This document shows, piece after piece, positions 1 to 8,547 of a DNA stretch of 64,000 bases (the first letter of the stretch is position 1; every line of letters begins with the position of its first letter). This DNA comes from Arthrobacter sp. APC 3897 (GTDB lineage Bacteria; Actinomycetota; Actinomycetes; Actinomycetales; Micrococcaceae): contig NZ_JASDDG010000004.1 in NCBI RefSeq assembly GCF_030407495.1, positions 1 to 64,000 on the forward strand. The letters run 5' to 3'. The notes beneath the pieces are model-generated. The model worked only from the letters and a program-made list of their open reading frames with translations, did not search any database and was not told the origin of the DNA. The position numbers and the translations under genes are program-made.

Positions 1-939
1 ACTTTCAACCGGTCCGGATATTTGCGCGGGCTGCTGGATTCGGTGTCCGCCCTGGATCCGGCGCCGGAGCGGATTGTGGTGGTGGACAATGCCAGCACCG
101 ATGACACCCAGGACGTCATAACAGCCGCTGCCTCCCGGCTCACGATGCCGCTGGTAAACGTGCGGCTGTCCGTCAATGCCGGCGGTGCCGGCGGATTCGC
201 GGCCGGCGTCGAGCGTGCCCTGGACGAAGGCGCGTCATGGCTGTGGCTGATGGACGACGACGTCGTGGTGCTTCCGGGTGCCGTGACGGCACTTCGCAAA
301 TGGACCGGAACGTACGGCTGCATCCACGGCAGACGCCTGGACGAGGCAGGCACTCCGTTCTTCTGGCAGCACCGTTTCCTTCCGTTCCTCGGCATCCACA
401 TTCCGGTCCGCGGCAACGTCTTCCGGGACAGCGCGGCTTTCTCAACGAATGTGGGCTGCTTTGAAGGCATGCTGATTTCAGCTGATCTCGTGCGCCGAAT
501 CGGGCTTCCGGACGAGCGGTACTTCATCAACGGCGATGATGAGATCTACGGCTGGCTTGCTTCCCGCCTCACCGACGTGGTCTACGTCAATGACTTTGTG
601 CTGCAGAAGGTCCGCCCGCAGAAACAGATTGACCTGGGAATCCGGCACTTGAACGATTCCAGTGACCTCAGCCGCTTCTATTCCATGCGCAACCGGGGCC
701 ACACCGGCCAGTACCTGCGGGCACACGGGCGGTACAACCGCCTCGGCTTTGCACTGGGTACGCTGCTGACGGCAGGCAAGGAGATTCTCCGGCTGGTTGC
801 CGTGGAGCGCCGCGTTGCCGGAGTGCCGAGCCTGTGGCGCGGTTGGCGGGAAAGCCGGTTGATCCTGCACGATGGATCATGGCAGCCCATGAGGCCGCTT
901 GACCCGGACCCCTCCCCCGATCGGAAGCACCAGGTTTGA
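1..939 (+). CDS. Glycosyltransferase family 2 (GlfT/rhamnosyltransferase-like), 5' truncated
   Basis: This is the C-terminal part of a family 2 glycosyltransferase, a cytoplasmic or membrane-face enzyme that moves a sugar from a nucleotide donor to a growing glycan. The frame is open from base 1, and the first residues (TFNRSGYLRGLLDS) match the start of a GT-A fold, so the true start lies just left of the window and the TTG at 22 is an internal Leu. The nucleotide-binding segment VVVDNASTDD and the metal-binding LMDDDVV motif are visible. A later NGDDEIYGWL segment resembles the acceptor-side acidic motif of galactofuranosyl- and rhamnosyltransferases. The stop overlaps the start of the next gene, which implies an operon for cell-wall or capsule glycan. 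Donor and acceptor cannot be read from the sequence. Confidence 0.85.
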   Translation, partial: TFNRSGYLRGLLDSVSALDPAPERIVVVDNASTDDTQDVITAAASRLTMPLVNVRLSVNAGGAGGFAAGVERALDEGASWLWLMDDDVVVLPGAVTALRKWTGTYGCIHGRRLDEAGTPFFWQHRFLPFLGIHIPVRGNVFRDSAAFSTNVGCFEGMLISADLVRRIGLPDERYFINGDDEIYGWLASRLTDVVYVNDFVLQKVRPQKQIDLGIRHLNDSSDLSRFYSMRNRGHTGQYLRAHGRYNRLGFALGTLLTAGKEILRLVAVERRVAGVPSLWRGWRESRLILHDGSWQPMRPLDPDPSPDRKHQV

Positions 940-1949
940 CGTACTCTTTTCCGCACCATCCCGCAGTTCAGAGCTCCAGCGCCGGCGAGCCGCCGCGCCC
1001 GGGCGTTTGGGCCGTGCTGGGATCCTCCGGTTTCATCGGCAGCGCCTTATGCGCCTCGCTGCGTGCCGCCGGGCTTAGCGTGCGTGCTGTAACAGCACCC
1101 AGGCTTGAATCGAGCGCCGAAGATACGGAGGGGCTGCTGAAGGAAGCTTTTGCGCTGGCTGCGGTGCGGGCGGAGCTCGCGGACGCCTTGGCCGGTGCCG
1201 ACGTCGTTATTAATGCCGCCGGTCTCGCCACGCCCGGGGGAACAGACTCCCCCGCTCTCCGCGGCGCAAATGGGCTGCTGCCGCTGGTGGTTGCCGATGC
1301 CGCAGACACCGCCGGGGTTCGACGTTTCGTCCATCTGAGCAGCGCCGCCGTCCAGGGGCACCGTCCGTTCCTTGATGAAACCAGCTATGTGCAGCCGTTT
1401 TCCGCCTATTCGCGGTCCAAGGCCCTGGGTGAGCGCGGTTTGGCGGCACGGTCCGGGGGTTCCTGCGGCGTTGTGACTATCCGGGCTACCTCTGTTCAGG
1501 GACCGCAGCGGCCCACCACGGTCAGTCTTGCCCGTTTGGCCTCCTCGCCCCTGGCCACTGTTGCGGGCACAGGATCGGCGCCTTCCCCGGTCAGCTCGGT
1601 GGATTCACTCGTGCAGTTCGTCCGCACGGTGGGCCTGCACTCAGGCCCTGTTCCCGCCGTCGTCCTGCAGCCCTGGGAGCAGGCCACGGTGGCAGGCGTG
1701 CTGGAAGCGGCGGGCGGGCGGAAGCCGCTGCGCCTGCCCCAATGGCTGTGCCGCAGCGCCCTCCGGATCGGCTACCGACTCTCCTCCCTCGCCGGGGAGC
1801 GCCTGCACGGTCCGCTGCGCCGTCTGGAAATGATGTGGTTTGGCCAGCGGCAGGTTCCCGGGTGGGCCGAAGCGACCGGCAACGTTCCCGAGCCCCGGGT
1901 GCAGGAAGTCCTGCGCTCGGTGCAGGTCCGGGAACCGGCGAACCGCTAG
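936..1949 (+). CDS. NAD-dependent epimerase/dehydratase (extended SDR)
   Basis: The product (337 aa) is an extended short-chain dehydrogenase/reductase of the sugar-nucleotide epimerase type. The N-terminus carries a Rossmann motif (GSSGFIGSAL). A Ser-rich strand (HLSSAAVQG) precedes YSRSK, the catalytic YxxxK pair. The substrate half (after about residue 200) is not distinctive. The start is TTG and overlaps the glycosyltransferase stop by four bases, so the two genes are probably translated together. The likely role is modification of a nucleotide sugar or lipid-linked sugar for the same glycan. Other members of this superfamily act on non-sugar substrates, so the exact reaction is open. 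The next gene is convergent. Confidence 0.75.
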   Translation: MTYSFPHHPAVQSSSAGEPPRPGVWAVLGSSGFIGSALCASLRAAGLSVRAVTAPRLESSAEDTEGLLKEAFALAAVRAELADALAGADVVINAAGLATPGGTDSPALRGANGLLPLVVADAADTAGVRRFVHLSSAAVQGHRPFLDETSYVQPFSAYSRSKALGERGLAARSGGSCGVVTIRATSVQGPQRPTTVSLARLASSPLATVAGTGSAPSPVSSVDSLVQFVRTVGLHSGPVPAVVLQPWEQATVAGVLEAAGGRKPLRLPQWLCRSALRIGYRLSSLAGERLHGPLRRLEMMWFGQRQVPGWAEATGNVPEPRVQEVLRSVQVREPANR

Positions 1950-2066
1950 CCCGTTCGCGGGTGGCCCCGCACCGCCCCCGCACCCTCCCCGCCGAGTGTA
2001 GAGATCACGCCGCTTCGGCCGCGGCCGGAAAACCGCACGACGTCGACACTCAAGCGGGATCTGGCC

Positions 2067-2738
2067 TTAGGCTGCGTCCTGAGACGGACCCTGAACTCCC
2101 GGCACGACCTCCTGCAGCCGCTCCAGGCTGATCGCACCCTGCCGCACCACGCGCAGGGTGTCGGAGGTGGCATCGATAATGGTGGACGGCACGCCGGCCT
2201 CGCCGTGTTCAGGACGGGGTCCGGCCTCCAGATAAACCTCCACAGACTCGGCCAGCTGCTCACGGGCCTGGGCCGCAGTCTGAGCTGCGGGGTTGCCGGT
2301 GCGGTTAGCCGATGAGACTGCCAGCGGCCCGGTGAGGTTCAGCAGTTCCAGGGCAACGGGGTCATCGGGCATCCGCAGGGCAACAGTACCCATCGTGTCG
2401 CCAAGGTCCCAGGTCAGGGAGGGCTGGGCATGGAAAATCAGCGTCAGCCCGCCGGGCCAGAAGGCCTGGGCCAGCGCCCGCGCGTCCTCGGAAACATCCG
2501 TGGCCAGCCCGTCCATGGTCTGCATCCGGGGGATCAGCACGGGCGGCGGCATTGACCGGCCCCGGCCTTTCGAAGCCAGCAGAGTTGCCACGGCCTGGGG
2601 CGAAAAGGCGTCAGCACCGATGCCGTACACGGTGTCGGTGGGCAGGACCACGCACTGCTTGGCAGCCACAGCCTGCTGGGCCTTGGCCAGGCCCTCGCTT
2701 CGGCTCTGCGGATCAGTGCAGTCGTAAGTGGTAGTCAC
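2067..2738 (-). CDS. tsaC: L-threonylcarbamoyladenylate synthase (YrdC/Sua5 family)
   Basis: The enzyme makes threonylcarbamoyl-AMP from Thr, bicarbonate and ATP, the first step of the t6A37 modification of ANN-decoding tRNAs. The 223-aa protein is a single YrdC domain: LPTDTVYGIG near residue 35, KGRGRSMPPPV (the KxR motif that binds the nucleotide), FWPGGLT, and SSANRTGNP near 150. I chose the GTG at 2738 because AAGGAA lies a few bases upstream; the frame is open further upstream, but that part is proline/arginine-rich and overlaps prmC. It is the last gene of the rho-prfA-prmC-tsaC run, a common actinobacterial order. The long Sua5 C-terminal domain is absent. Confidence 0.92.
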   Translation of the reverse strand: MTTTYDCTDPQSRSEGLAKAQQAVAAKQCVVLPTDTVYGIGADAFSPQAVATLLASKGRGRSMPPPVLIPRMQTMDGLATDVSEDARALAQAFWPGGLTLIFHAQPSLTWDLGDTMGTVALRMPDDPVALELLNLTGPLAVSSANRTGNPAAQTAAQAREQLAESVEVYLEAGPRPEHGEAGVPSTIIDATSDTLRVVRQGAISLERLQEVVPGVQGPSQDAA

Positions 2739-2794
2739 GGGGTTCCTTGTTTCCTTGGGATCAGTACATCTGTTTGATGTGAGGTTCAGTGGGT

Positions 2795-3667
2795 TTAGCC
2801 GGGGTACGGGGTCCGCACCGCGGAAGTGGCCCGCGGACGTCCGTTCAAATCGGTGTGCGTGGCAACGCCGCTCCAGCACGCTTGCGCGGACAGCAGCGCA
2901 GCAATCCGCTCGGCCTGGACCTCGGCGTGTTCCATGACAAAGTAACCGTCCGGAAGCAGCAGCCGGGCAGCGGTGGCCGCCGCAGCCAGCGGCAGTTCAA
3001 GTCCGTCCTGCCCGCCGCCGTACAGTGCCATGGCCGGATCATGCTCGGCGGCTTCGGGTTCATTGGGAACGGCATCGGCGGGGACGTAGGGCGGGTTGGA
3101 GACCACCACGTCAAAGCTGCCGTTTTCATCCGCCAGAGCGGTCCGCAGGTCTGCGTGCAGGAGGCGGACTCCTCGCGGTTCAAGGTTTTGCCGTGCCCAG
3201 GCCAGCGCCAGCGGGCTCAGCTCGACGGCGGTCACCTCGGCCTCCGGAACCTCGGAGGCCAGGGCTGCGGCAATGGCCCCGGAGCCGGTGCCCAAATCCA
3301 CGGCCCGAACCGCAGGCTTCCCTGCGGCCAGAACCGCACGGGCATGGTCGATGGCCAGCTGCACCACCGTCTCCGTCTCGGGCCGGGGCACAAAGACGCC
3401 GGGGCCTACCTTCAGCTCGAGGTAGCGGAAGGACGCGGAACCAGTCAGGTGCTGCAGCGGCACGCGGGTGGCCCGCTCGGCCACCAGCTCGGCGTAGCCC
3501 GCCGGAACCGGTGCCTCGGTGAAGGCCAGCGCCTTCACCCTGCCGCGGGACTCCCCCAGCAGATGGGCGGCCAGCAGTTCGGCGTCCACGGCCGGGGTGG
3601 GTACCCCGGCGGCGGCCAGAGTGGCTGTCGCCTCACGCAGAGCCGCTGCCAGGGTGGTGGATTCCAT
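2795..3667 (-). CDS. prmC: Release factor glutamine methyltransferase PrmC (HemK)
   Basis: PrmC N5-methylates the Gln of the GGQ motif in release factors 1 and 2, using S-adenosylmethionine. The 290-aa protein has the family layout: a helical N-terminal substrate domain (to about residue 90), then a class I methyltransferase with VDLGTGSGAIA as the SAM loop and SNPPYVPAD, the catalytic NPPY motif that binds the Gln side chain. The ATG at 3667 is 7 nt downstream of the prfA stop; a GTG at 3688 inside prfA is an alternative. Its direct substrate, RF1, is encoded immediately upstream, so enzyme and target share an operon. Confidence 0.94.
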   Translation of the reverse strand: MESTTLAAALREATATLAAAGVPTPAVDAELLAAHLLGESRGRVKALAFTEAPVPAGYAELVAERATRVPLQHLTGSASFRYLELKVGPGVFVPRPETETVVQLAIDHARAVLAAGKPAVRAVDLGTGSGAIAAALASEVPEAEVTAVELSPLALAWARQNLEPRGVRLLHADLRTALADENGSFDVVVSNPPYVPADAVPNEPEAAEHDPAMALYGGGQDGLELPLAAAATAARLLLPDGYFVMEHAEVQAERIAALLSAQACWSGVATHTDLNGRPRATSAVRTPYPG

Positions 3668-3674
3668 CGGCAGG

Positions 3675-4754
3675 TTAGTTCTCGTCACCAATGGCGTCCA
3701 GGCGGGCCTGCTCATCCATTTCGATGGCGGCCTGGACCACGGCTTCAAGCTCGCCGTTCAGGACGGTGTCCAGGTTGTACGCCTTGTAGCCGGTGCGGTG
3801 ATCCACAATCCGGTTTTCCGGGTAGTTGTACGTGCGGATGCGCTCGGAGCGGTCCATGGTGCGGATCTGCGACTTCCGGATATCCGAGTTCGCGGCGTCG
3901 ATCTTCTCCTGCTCGTGCGCAAGGATGCGGGAGCGGAGGACACGCATGGCGGCTTCGCGGTTCTGCAGCTGCGATTTCTCGTTCTGCATGGCCACCACAA
4001 TTCCCGTGGGCAGGTGGGTAATGCGCACGGCGGAGTCGGTGGTGTTCACTGACTGTCCGCCGGGGCCGGAGGAACGGTAGACGTCGATCTTCAGGTCATT
4101 CTGGTTGATTTCGACTTCTTCAGGCTCATCCACTTCGGGCAGCACCAGCACGCCGGCGGCCGAGGTGTGGATGCGGCCCTGGGACTCAGTCACGGGCACA
4201 CGCTGGACGCGGTGCACGCCGCCCTCATACTTCAGACGGGCGTAAACGCCTTCCGCCGGGTCATTCGAATTGCCCTTGATAGCCATCGAGACATCCTTGT
4301 AGCCGCCCAGATCGGACTCGGTGGCGGAGATAATCTCGGTGCGCCAGCCGCGGTGTTCGGCATAACGGGTGTACATGCGCAGCAGATCCCCGGCGAACAG
4401 TGCTGCTTCGTCGCCGCCTTCGCCGCCCTTGACCTCGATGATGACATCACGGCCGTCATTGGGGTCACGCGGAATCAGCAGGCGGCGCAGGATTTCCTGT
4501 GCCTCAGCCAGCTGCTCCTTCAGGACCGGCACCTCGGCGGCAAATTCCGGATCCTCCGCTGCCATCTCGGACGCTGCTGCGAGGTCGTCTTCGAGGGCGT
4601 GCCACTTGTTGTAGGCGTCCACGATGCGGCTGAGCTCGGCATAGCGCCGCCCAAGCCGCCGGGCCAGGCCCTGATCCGCATGCACTGCGGGATCGGAAAG
4701 CCGCAGCTGCAGCTCTGCGTGCTCATCCAACAGACCCTGTATGGACTCAAACAT
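3675..4754 (-). CDS. prfA: Peptide chain release factor 1
   Basis: RF1 reads UAA and UAG in the ribosomal A site and triggers peptide release. The 359-aa protein has the standard length. The codon-recognition tripeptide appears as PVT in [12 protein letters not shown], where RF1 carries PxT rather than the SPF of RF2. The peptidyl-transferase motif [10 protein letters not shown] contains the GGQ that PrmC, encoded next, methylates. The ATG at 4754 follows AGAGGAA. A strong hairpin (4780-4805) lies in its leader. Rho is upstream on the same strand, 218 bp away; rpmE, which sits between rho and prfA in mycobacteria, is absent here. Confidence 0.96.
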   Translation of the reverse strand: MFESIQGLLDEHAELQLRLSDPAVHADQGLARRLGRRYAELSRIVDAYNKWHALEDDLAAASEMAAEDPEFAAEVPVLKEQLAEAQEILRRLLIPRDPNDGRDVIIEVKGGEGGDEAALFAGDLLRMYTRYAEHRGWRTEIISATESDLGGYKDVSMAIKGNSNDPAEGVYARLKYEGGVHRVQRVPVTESQGRIHTSAAGVLVLPEVDEPEEVEINQNDLKIDVYRSSGPGGQSVNTTDSAVRITHLPTGIVVAMQNEKSQLQNREAAMRVLRSRILAHEQEKIDAANSDIRKSQIRTMDRSERIRTYNYPENRIVDHRTGYKAYNLDTVLNGELEAVVQAAIEMDEQARLDAIGDEN

Positions 4755-4779
4755 GTTTTACGTTCCTCTTTCCATGGTT

Positions 4780-4805
4780 GGAACCGTCCCAAACCGGACG
4801 GTTCC
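4780..4805 (-). promoter_or_regulatory. Perfect 10-bp hairpin in the prfA leader
   Basis: GGAACCGTCC and its exact complement are separated by 6 nt, just upstream of the prfA ribosome-binding site. No T tract follows on either strand, so it is not a classical intrinsic terminator of rho. It could be an RNA processing or stability element, or could affect prfA translation. The role is inference. Confidence 0.5.
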
Positions 4806-4972
4806 ATGGCAATTTCACGGCGGAGATTATTCGACTGCCCACCAGCAGTTTATCCGCGCCCGGCCGCCCGGTGTGCCTGAGCCTCCGGGACCGCGCGTTA
4901 ACTGCCAAGCCGCCCAGACTCCGTCCGTCCGCGGAAGGCGGAGGCCGGAATATGAGCGGCTTGGTAAGGCAG

Positions 4973-7156
4973 CTAGTTGTCCTTGGTGCCCAGGGTGGTC
5001 TGCTGGACCTGCATCAGGAACTCAACATTGGACTGCGTCTCCCGGATCTTTCCGGTGAGCAGCTCCAGCGCCTGCTGGGTGTCCAGGCCGGACAGGACGC
5101 GGCGCAGCTTCCACATGATCTTGACCTCGTCCGGAGACAGCAGGTTCTCTTCGCGGCGGGTACCGGACGCGTTGACGTCCACGGCTGGGAAGATGCGCTT
5201 GTCCGCAAGATTGCGGGACAGGCGCAGTTCCATGTTGCCGGTGCCCTTGAATTCCTCGAAGATGACCTCGTCCATCTTGGATCCGGTCTCCACCAGGGCT
5301 GTGGCCAGGATGGTCAGCGAACCGCCGTTTTCGATGTTGCGGGCAGCACCGAAGAAACGCTTGGGCGGGTACAGTGCGGACGAATCCACACCACCGGACA
5401 GGATACGGCCCGACGCCGGAGCGGCCAGGTTGTAGGCACGGCCCAGGCGGGTCATGGAGTCCAGGAGGACGACGACGTCGTTCCCCATTTCCACGAGGCG
5501 CTTGGCCCGCTCGATGGCGAGTTCGGCGACCGTGGTGTGGTCATCGGCGGGACGGTCGAAGGTGGAGGCGATGACCTCGCCCTTGACCGTTCGCTGCATG
5601 TCCGTGACTTCTTCGGGACGCTCGTCCACGAGGACCATCATGAGGTGAACCTCAGGATTGTTGATCGTGATGGCGTTGGCGATTGCCTGCAGGATCAGGG
5701 TCTTACCGGCCTTCGGCGGGGAGACGATCAGGCCGCGCTGGCCCTTGCCGATCGGAGCAACGAGGTCAATGACCCGGGGGCCGATCACCTTGGCGGAGGT
5801 CTCCAGGCGCAGGCGTTCTGAGGGGTACAGGGGAACCAGCTTGGAGAACTCCACGCGGTCCTTGTTGTCCTCCGCGGGCTTGCCGTTGACCGAGGTCAGA
5901 CGAACCAGTGCGTTGAACTTCTGGCGCTGGTTGCCGCCCTGGTTTTCGCCTTCACGCGGTGCACGGATGGCGCCGACAACGGCGTCACCCTTGCGCAGGT
6001 TGTACTTCTTGACCTGGGCAAGGGACACGTAGACGTCGTTCGGGCCCGGCAGGTAACCGGAGGTGCGGACAAACGCGTAGTTTTCCAGGACGTCCAGGAT
6101 GCCGGCTACGGGCAGCAGAACGTCATCGTCGGTGACCTCGACGTCGTCAACATCCGGGTTCTGGTTCCGGTTGCGGCGGCGCTCGTTGCGGTCACGGAAA
6201 CGGTCGTTCCGGTCGCTGCGGTCATTGCGGTCATTCCGGTTGCGGTTGCGGCGGTTGCGTCCGCGCCCGTTCTCGTCGCCGTCGTTGTCGCGGCTGTCGC
6301 TGCGGTCATTCCGGTTGTTGTCGCGGCTGTCGCTGCGGTCATTCCGGTTGTTGTCGCGGCTGTCGCTGCGGTCATTCCGGTTGTTCTCGCGCTCGCCGCG
6401 GTTGCTGTCACGATCGCCGCGGTTGTTCTCGCGCTCGCCGCGGTTATTGTCGCGCTTGTTCTCACGGCTGTCGCTGCGGCTGTTGTCGCGGCGGTCCTCG
6501 GAGGGCGTGCCGTTTGCCGGGGCGCCCGCACCGTTCTCCGAAGCGTTGGACTGCGCGGAGTCGGCGTTCGACTGCTCGGCCTTGCTGTTGTCTGTCCGGC
6601 TGTTCTCGGAAAGGCCGTCGCTGTCCGCACGGCGGCTGCGTGAACGGCGGTTGGTGCGCTCGCGCTGCGGCTGCTCTTCATGCGGAGCTTCCTCGCGGGA
6701 GTTTTCCTCGCGCGGTGCCTCGGCCTGTGCGGGCTCAGCGGCGTTGCGCGCGGGAGCCTCGGCGGCGGGCGTGGTGACTACTCCGTCACTGGCTGCACGG
6801 CGGTTGCGGTTACGGGTCCGCGCAGGACGCTCGGGAGCAGTCTGCTCTGCGGCCGGAGCCTCAGCTGCGGCCGGGGCGGCGGACGCAGCAGTGGCAACAT
6901 CGGCCTGGGCGGTCTCGGTCTTGGCGCCCCGGACCGGCCGGTCGGCGACTGCGCCGCCCCGCTGATGGTTGGAGATGGCCGTTACGAGATCTCCCTTACG
7001 CATGCGGGATCCGCCGGTAATGCCCAGCTGGCCGGCAAGCGCCTGAAGCTGTGCAAGCTTGAGGCCTGCCAGTCCGGAGCTCTTTGAAGTCGCTTCGCCG
7101 TTGGTTCCGGCGGTAGCTGAGTCCACACCTGTTGTCAGGTCAGTGGTATCGGTCAC
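4973..7156 (-). CDS. rho: Transcription termination factor Rho with extended N-terminal insert
   Basis: Rho is the hexameric RNA-dependent ATPase that ends untranslated transcription. The 727-aa protein is much longer than E. coli Rho (about 420 aa). In order it has a Rho_N/SAP-like helical segment (about residues 27-70), an Ala/Glu/Pro-rich stretch, an Arg/Asp/Asn-rich low-complexity region (about 150-340), the cold-shock RNA-binding domain (GILDVLENYAFVRTSGYL) and the RecA-type ATPase with SPPKAGKT as Walker A and LLDSMTRLGRAY nearby. Long inserts of this kind are known in actinobacterial Rho and add RNA binding. Part of the insert is encoded by near-identical 33-bp tandem repeats (6291-6389). 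It lies between thrB and prfA with 380 bp of non-coding DNA upstream, enough for its own promoter. Confidence 0.96.
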   Translation of the reverse strand: MTDTTDLTTGVDSATAGTNGEATSKSSGLAGLKLAQLQALAGQLGITGGSRMRKGDLVTAISNHQRGGAVADRPVRGAKTETAQADVATAASAAPAAAEAPAAEQTAPERPARTRNRNRRAASDGVVTTPAAEAPARNAAEPAQAEAPREENSREEAPHEEQPQRERTNRRSRSRRADSDGLSENSRTDNSKAEQSNADSAQSNASENGAGAPANGTPSEDRRDNSRSDSRENKRDNNRGERENNRGDRDSNRGERENNRNDRSDSRDNNRNDRSDSRDNNRNDRSDSRDNDGDENGRGRNRRNRNRNDRNDRSDRNDRFRDRNERRRNRNQNPDVDDVEVTDDDVLLPVAGILDVLENYAFVRTSGYLPGPNDVYVSLAQVKKYNLRKGDAVVGAIRAPREGENQGGNQRQKFNALVRLTSVNGKPAEDNKDRVEFSKLVPLYPSERLRLETSAKVIGPRVIDLVAPIGKGQRGLIVSPPKAGKTLILQAIANAITINNPEVHLMMVLVDERPEEVTDMQRTVKGEVIASTFDRPADDHTTVAELAIERAKRLVEMGNDVVVLLDSMTRLGRAYNLAAPASGRILSGGVDSSALYPPKRFFGAARNIENGGSLTILATALVETGSKMDEVIFEEFKGTGNMELRLSRNLADKRIFPAVDVNASGTRREENLLSPDEVKIMWKLRRVLSGLDTQQALELLTGKIRETQSNVEFLMQVQQTTLGTKDN
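6291..6389 (-). repeat. Three tandem 33-bp repeats within rho
   Basis: Copies at 6291-6323, 6324-6356 and 6357-6389 encode an 11-residue unit of the type NDRSDSRDNNR. The first two are identical in DNA and the third differs by one base. The lack of synonymous drift suggests recent expansion by slippage or unequal recombination. Confidence 0.9.
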
Positions 7157-7536
7157 GAAGGATCCTTCCCCCTCGTCGGGCGGTCCGGCGCAATGCCGGC
7201 CGCGGATGATTTGGCCCTGGTCCCCCGATGGTCAGACATGGGGGTCAGGGTTCGCCGGTTCCGGCAAGAGCCGGGCAACGGCGAATCTACTGGTGCCTCT
7301 TGGAAAGAAATCCACAGGAGTTAGGTCAGCTTTGCTGCCGAACTACGCGGCATTCAAGGGAACTGACCTTTTCTTGGCAGTACCCGAAGGCTGCACCGAG
7401 GATTTGCGCTTCCGCAATTGAATAAGAGTATTCAACACGATGCTTGGACAGTATGCCCCTGACAGCGAGTTTTCAACAATTACTCAGGGCGGTCCAGATA
7501 CGGACGGCCTGGATGCGGGAGCACAAAAGACGGTTA
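7157..7536. other. Non-coding region between thrB and rho (380 bp)
   Basis: No convincing gene was found on either strand. The region should hold the rho leader and promoter and the thrB 3' end. An inverted repeat, TTGAAT-N6-ATTCAA, lies at 7418-7435. A short stem, CGGT-AATA-ACCG followed by TCTTTT, overlaps the thrB stop on the minus strand and may be a weak terminator. Local AT content is higher near 7400-7540 than in the coding DNA around it, which fits promoter DNA. Confidence 0.5.
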
Positions 7537-8541
7537 TTACCGCTGGTGCTCTTCCACTCTAGCACCAACACGATCAACACTCAGCCGCAAAACACGCCAG
7601 AAGTCGGCAGTTTTCGCGGCTGCAAGGTGGCTGGCGATCAACCGCTCGGCCTGCTCCGCCTGGGCCTCGCCGTTGGCCAGCGCCATCACCGTCGGACCCG
7701 CACCGGAAATGACCGCCGCAATGCCGTGTTTGCGCAGGTGCAGCATGAGGGCGGCACTGGGTGCCATTGCTGCCGCCCGGTATTCCTGGTGCAGGAAATC
7801 AACTGTTCCTTCGGGCAGCAGCGCGGGTTCGGTGCCAAGGGCATGAATGAGCAGGGCAGCCCGCCCGGAGTTCGCCGCAGCGGCAGCATGCGGAACCTCT
7901 CCCGGGAGCAAACCGCGGGCGCTCTCAGTGGACAGCTCGGTGGCCGGGACCGCGGCAACCGGGATGATCTCCCCGTGCACCGGCGCGCTGACCGACCGGA
8001 AGATGCCGTCCTCTTCCCAGGAGATTGCCAAACCGCCGGCCAGTGCAGGGGCCACATTGTCCGGGTGGCCTTCCAGCCTCGAGCAGAGATCCAGCAAAGC
8101 TGCGGCATCCAAACGCTGTTCTGCGGGCAGCAGGGCATTGCCTGCCAGCACCCCTGACACAATGGCGGACGCCGAGGAGCCCAGACCGCGGCCGTGCGGA
8201 ATAACGTTCTGTGCCTCCAGCTGCAGCCCGGGCACGGAAAACCCGGCGGACGCAACGGTTTCCCGGATGGTTCGGACCACCAGATGGGTGTCATCCGTGG
8301 GCAGCGTTGCGGCGCCTTCCCCGCTGATGCTCACCGTGGTGCCGGGCTCCGCCGAAGTGCGCACCCGCACGGTGTCATACAGACCAACAGCAAGCCCCAG
8401 GCTGTCGAAGCCCGGACCCAGGTTGGCGCTGGTCGCCGGCACACGGACGGTGATGTCCTGTCCGGCGGCAACGGCTGCCCCCGCAGCTCCGAACGGAGCC
8501 GCGGGGGCGGTGCGGGATGCGGCGGAATCGCTCACGTGCAT
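7537..8541 (-). CDS. thrB: Homoserine kinase
   Basis: ThrB phosphorylates homoserine with ATP, the penultimate step of threonine synthesis. The 334-aa protein is a GHMP kinase: VRVPATSANLGPGFDSLG at the N-terminus, the ATP loop HGRGLGSSASAI (family motif PxxxGLGSSAA), and the C-terminal ISGAGPTVMAL motif. An Ala/Gly-rich extension of about 30 residues precedes the domain, so the ATG at 8541 could be a little upstream of the true start. It begins 6 nt after the thrC stop and is the last gene of the hom-thrC-thrB group. Confidence 0.95.
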   Translation of the reverse strand: MHVSDSAASRTAPAAPFGAAGAAVAAGQDITVRVPATSANLGPGFDSLGLAVGLYDTVRVRTSAEPGTTVSISGEGAATLPTDDTHLVVRTIRETVASAGFSVPGLQLEAQNVIPHGRGLGSSASAIVSGVLAGNALLPAEQRLDAAALLDLCSRLEGHPDNVAPALAGGLAISWEEDGIFRSVSAPVHGEIIPVAAVPATELSTESARGLLPGEVPHAAAAANSGRAALLIHALGTEPALLPEGTVDFLHQEYRAAAMAPSAALMLHLRKHGIAAVISGAGPTVMALANGEAQAEQAERLIASHLAAAKTADFWRVLRLSVDRVGARVEEHQR

Positions 8542-8547
8542 GTTCGC

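Noticed and set aside
22-24. TTG at 22 as the start of the first gene
   Set aside because: The frame is open to base 1, and the residues before it match the conserved start of a GT2 domain.
6286-6480. Regular repeats that might suggest a CRISPR array
   Set aside because: The 33-bp units are contiguous without spacers, in frame within rho, and no cas genes are present.
6099-6965. Ser/Arg/Leu-rich open frame opposite the rho repeat region
   Set aside because: It mirrors the repeat-coding part of rho, and its periodicity comes from that gene.
7525-7545. Intrinsic terminator at the thrB stop
   Set aside because: The stem has only four pairs (CGGT/ACCG) before TCTTTT, too short to call with confidence.
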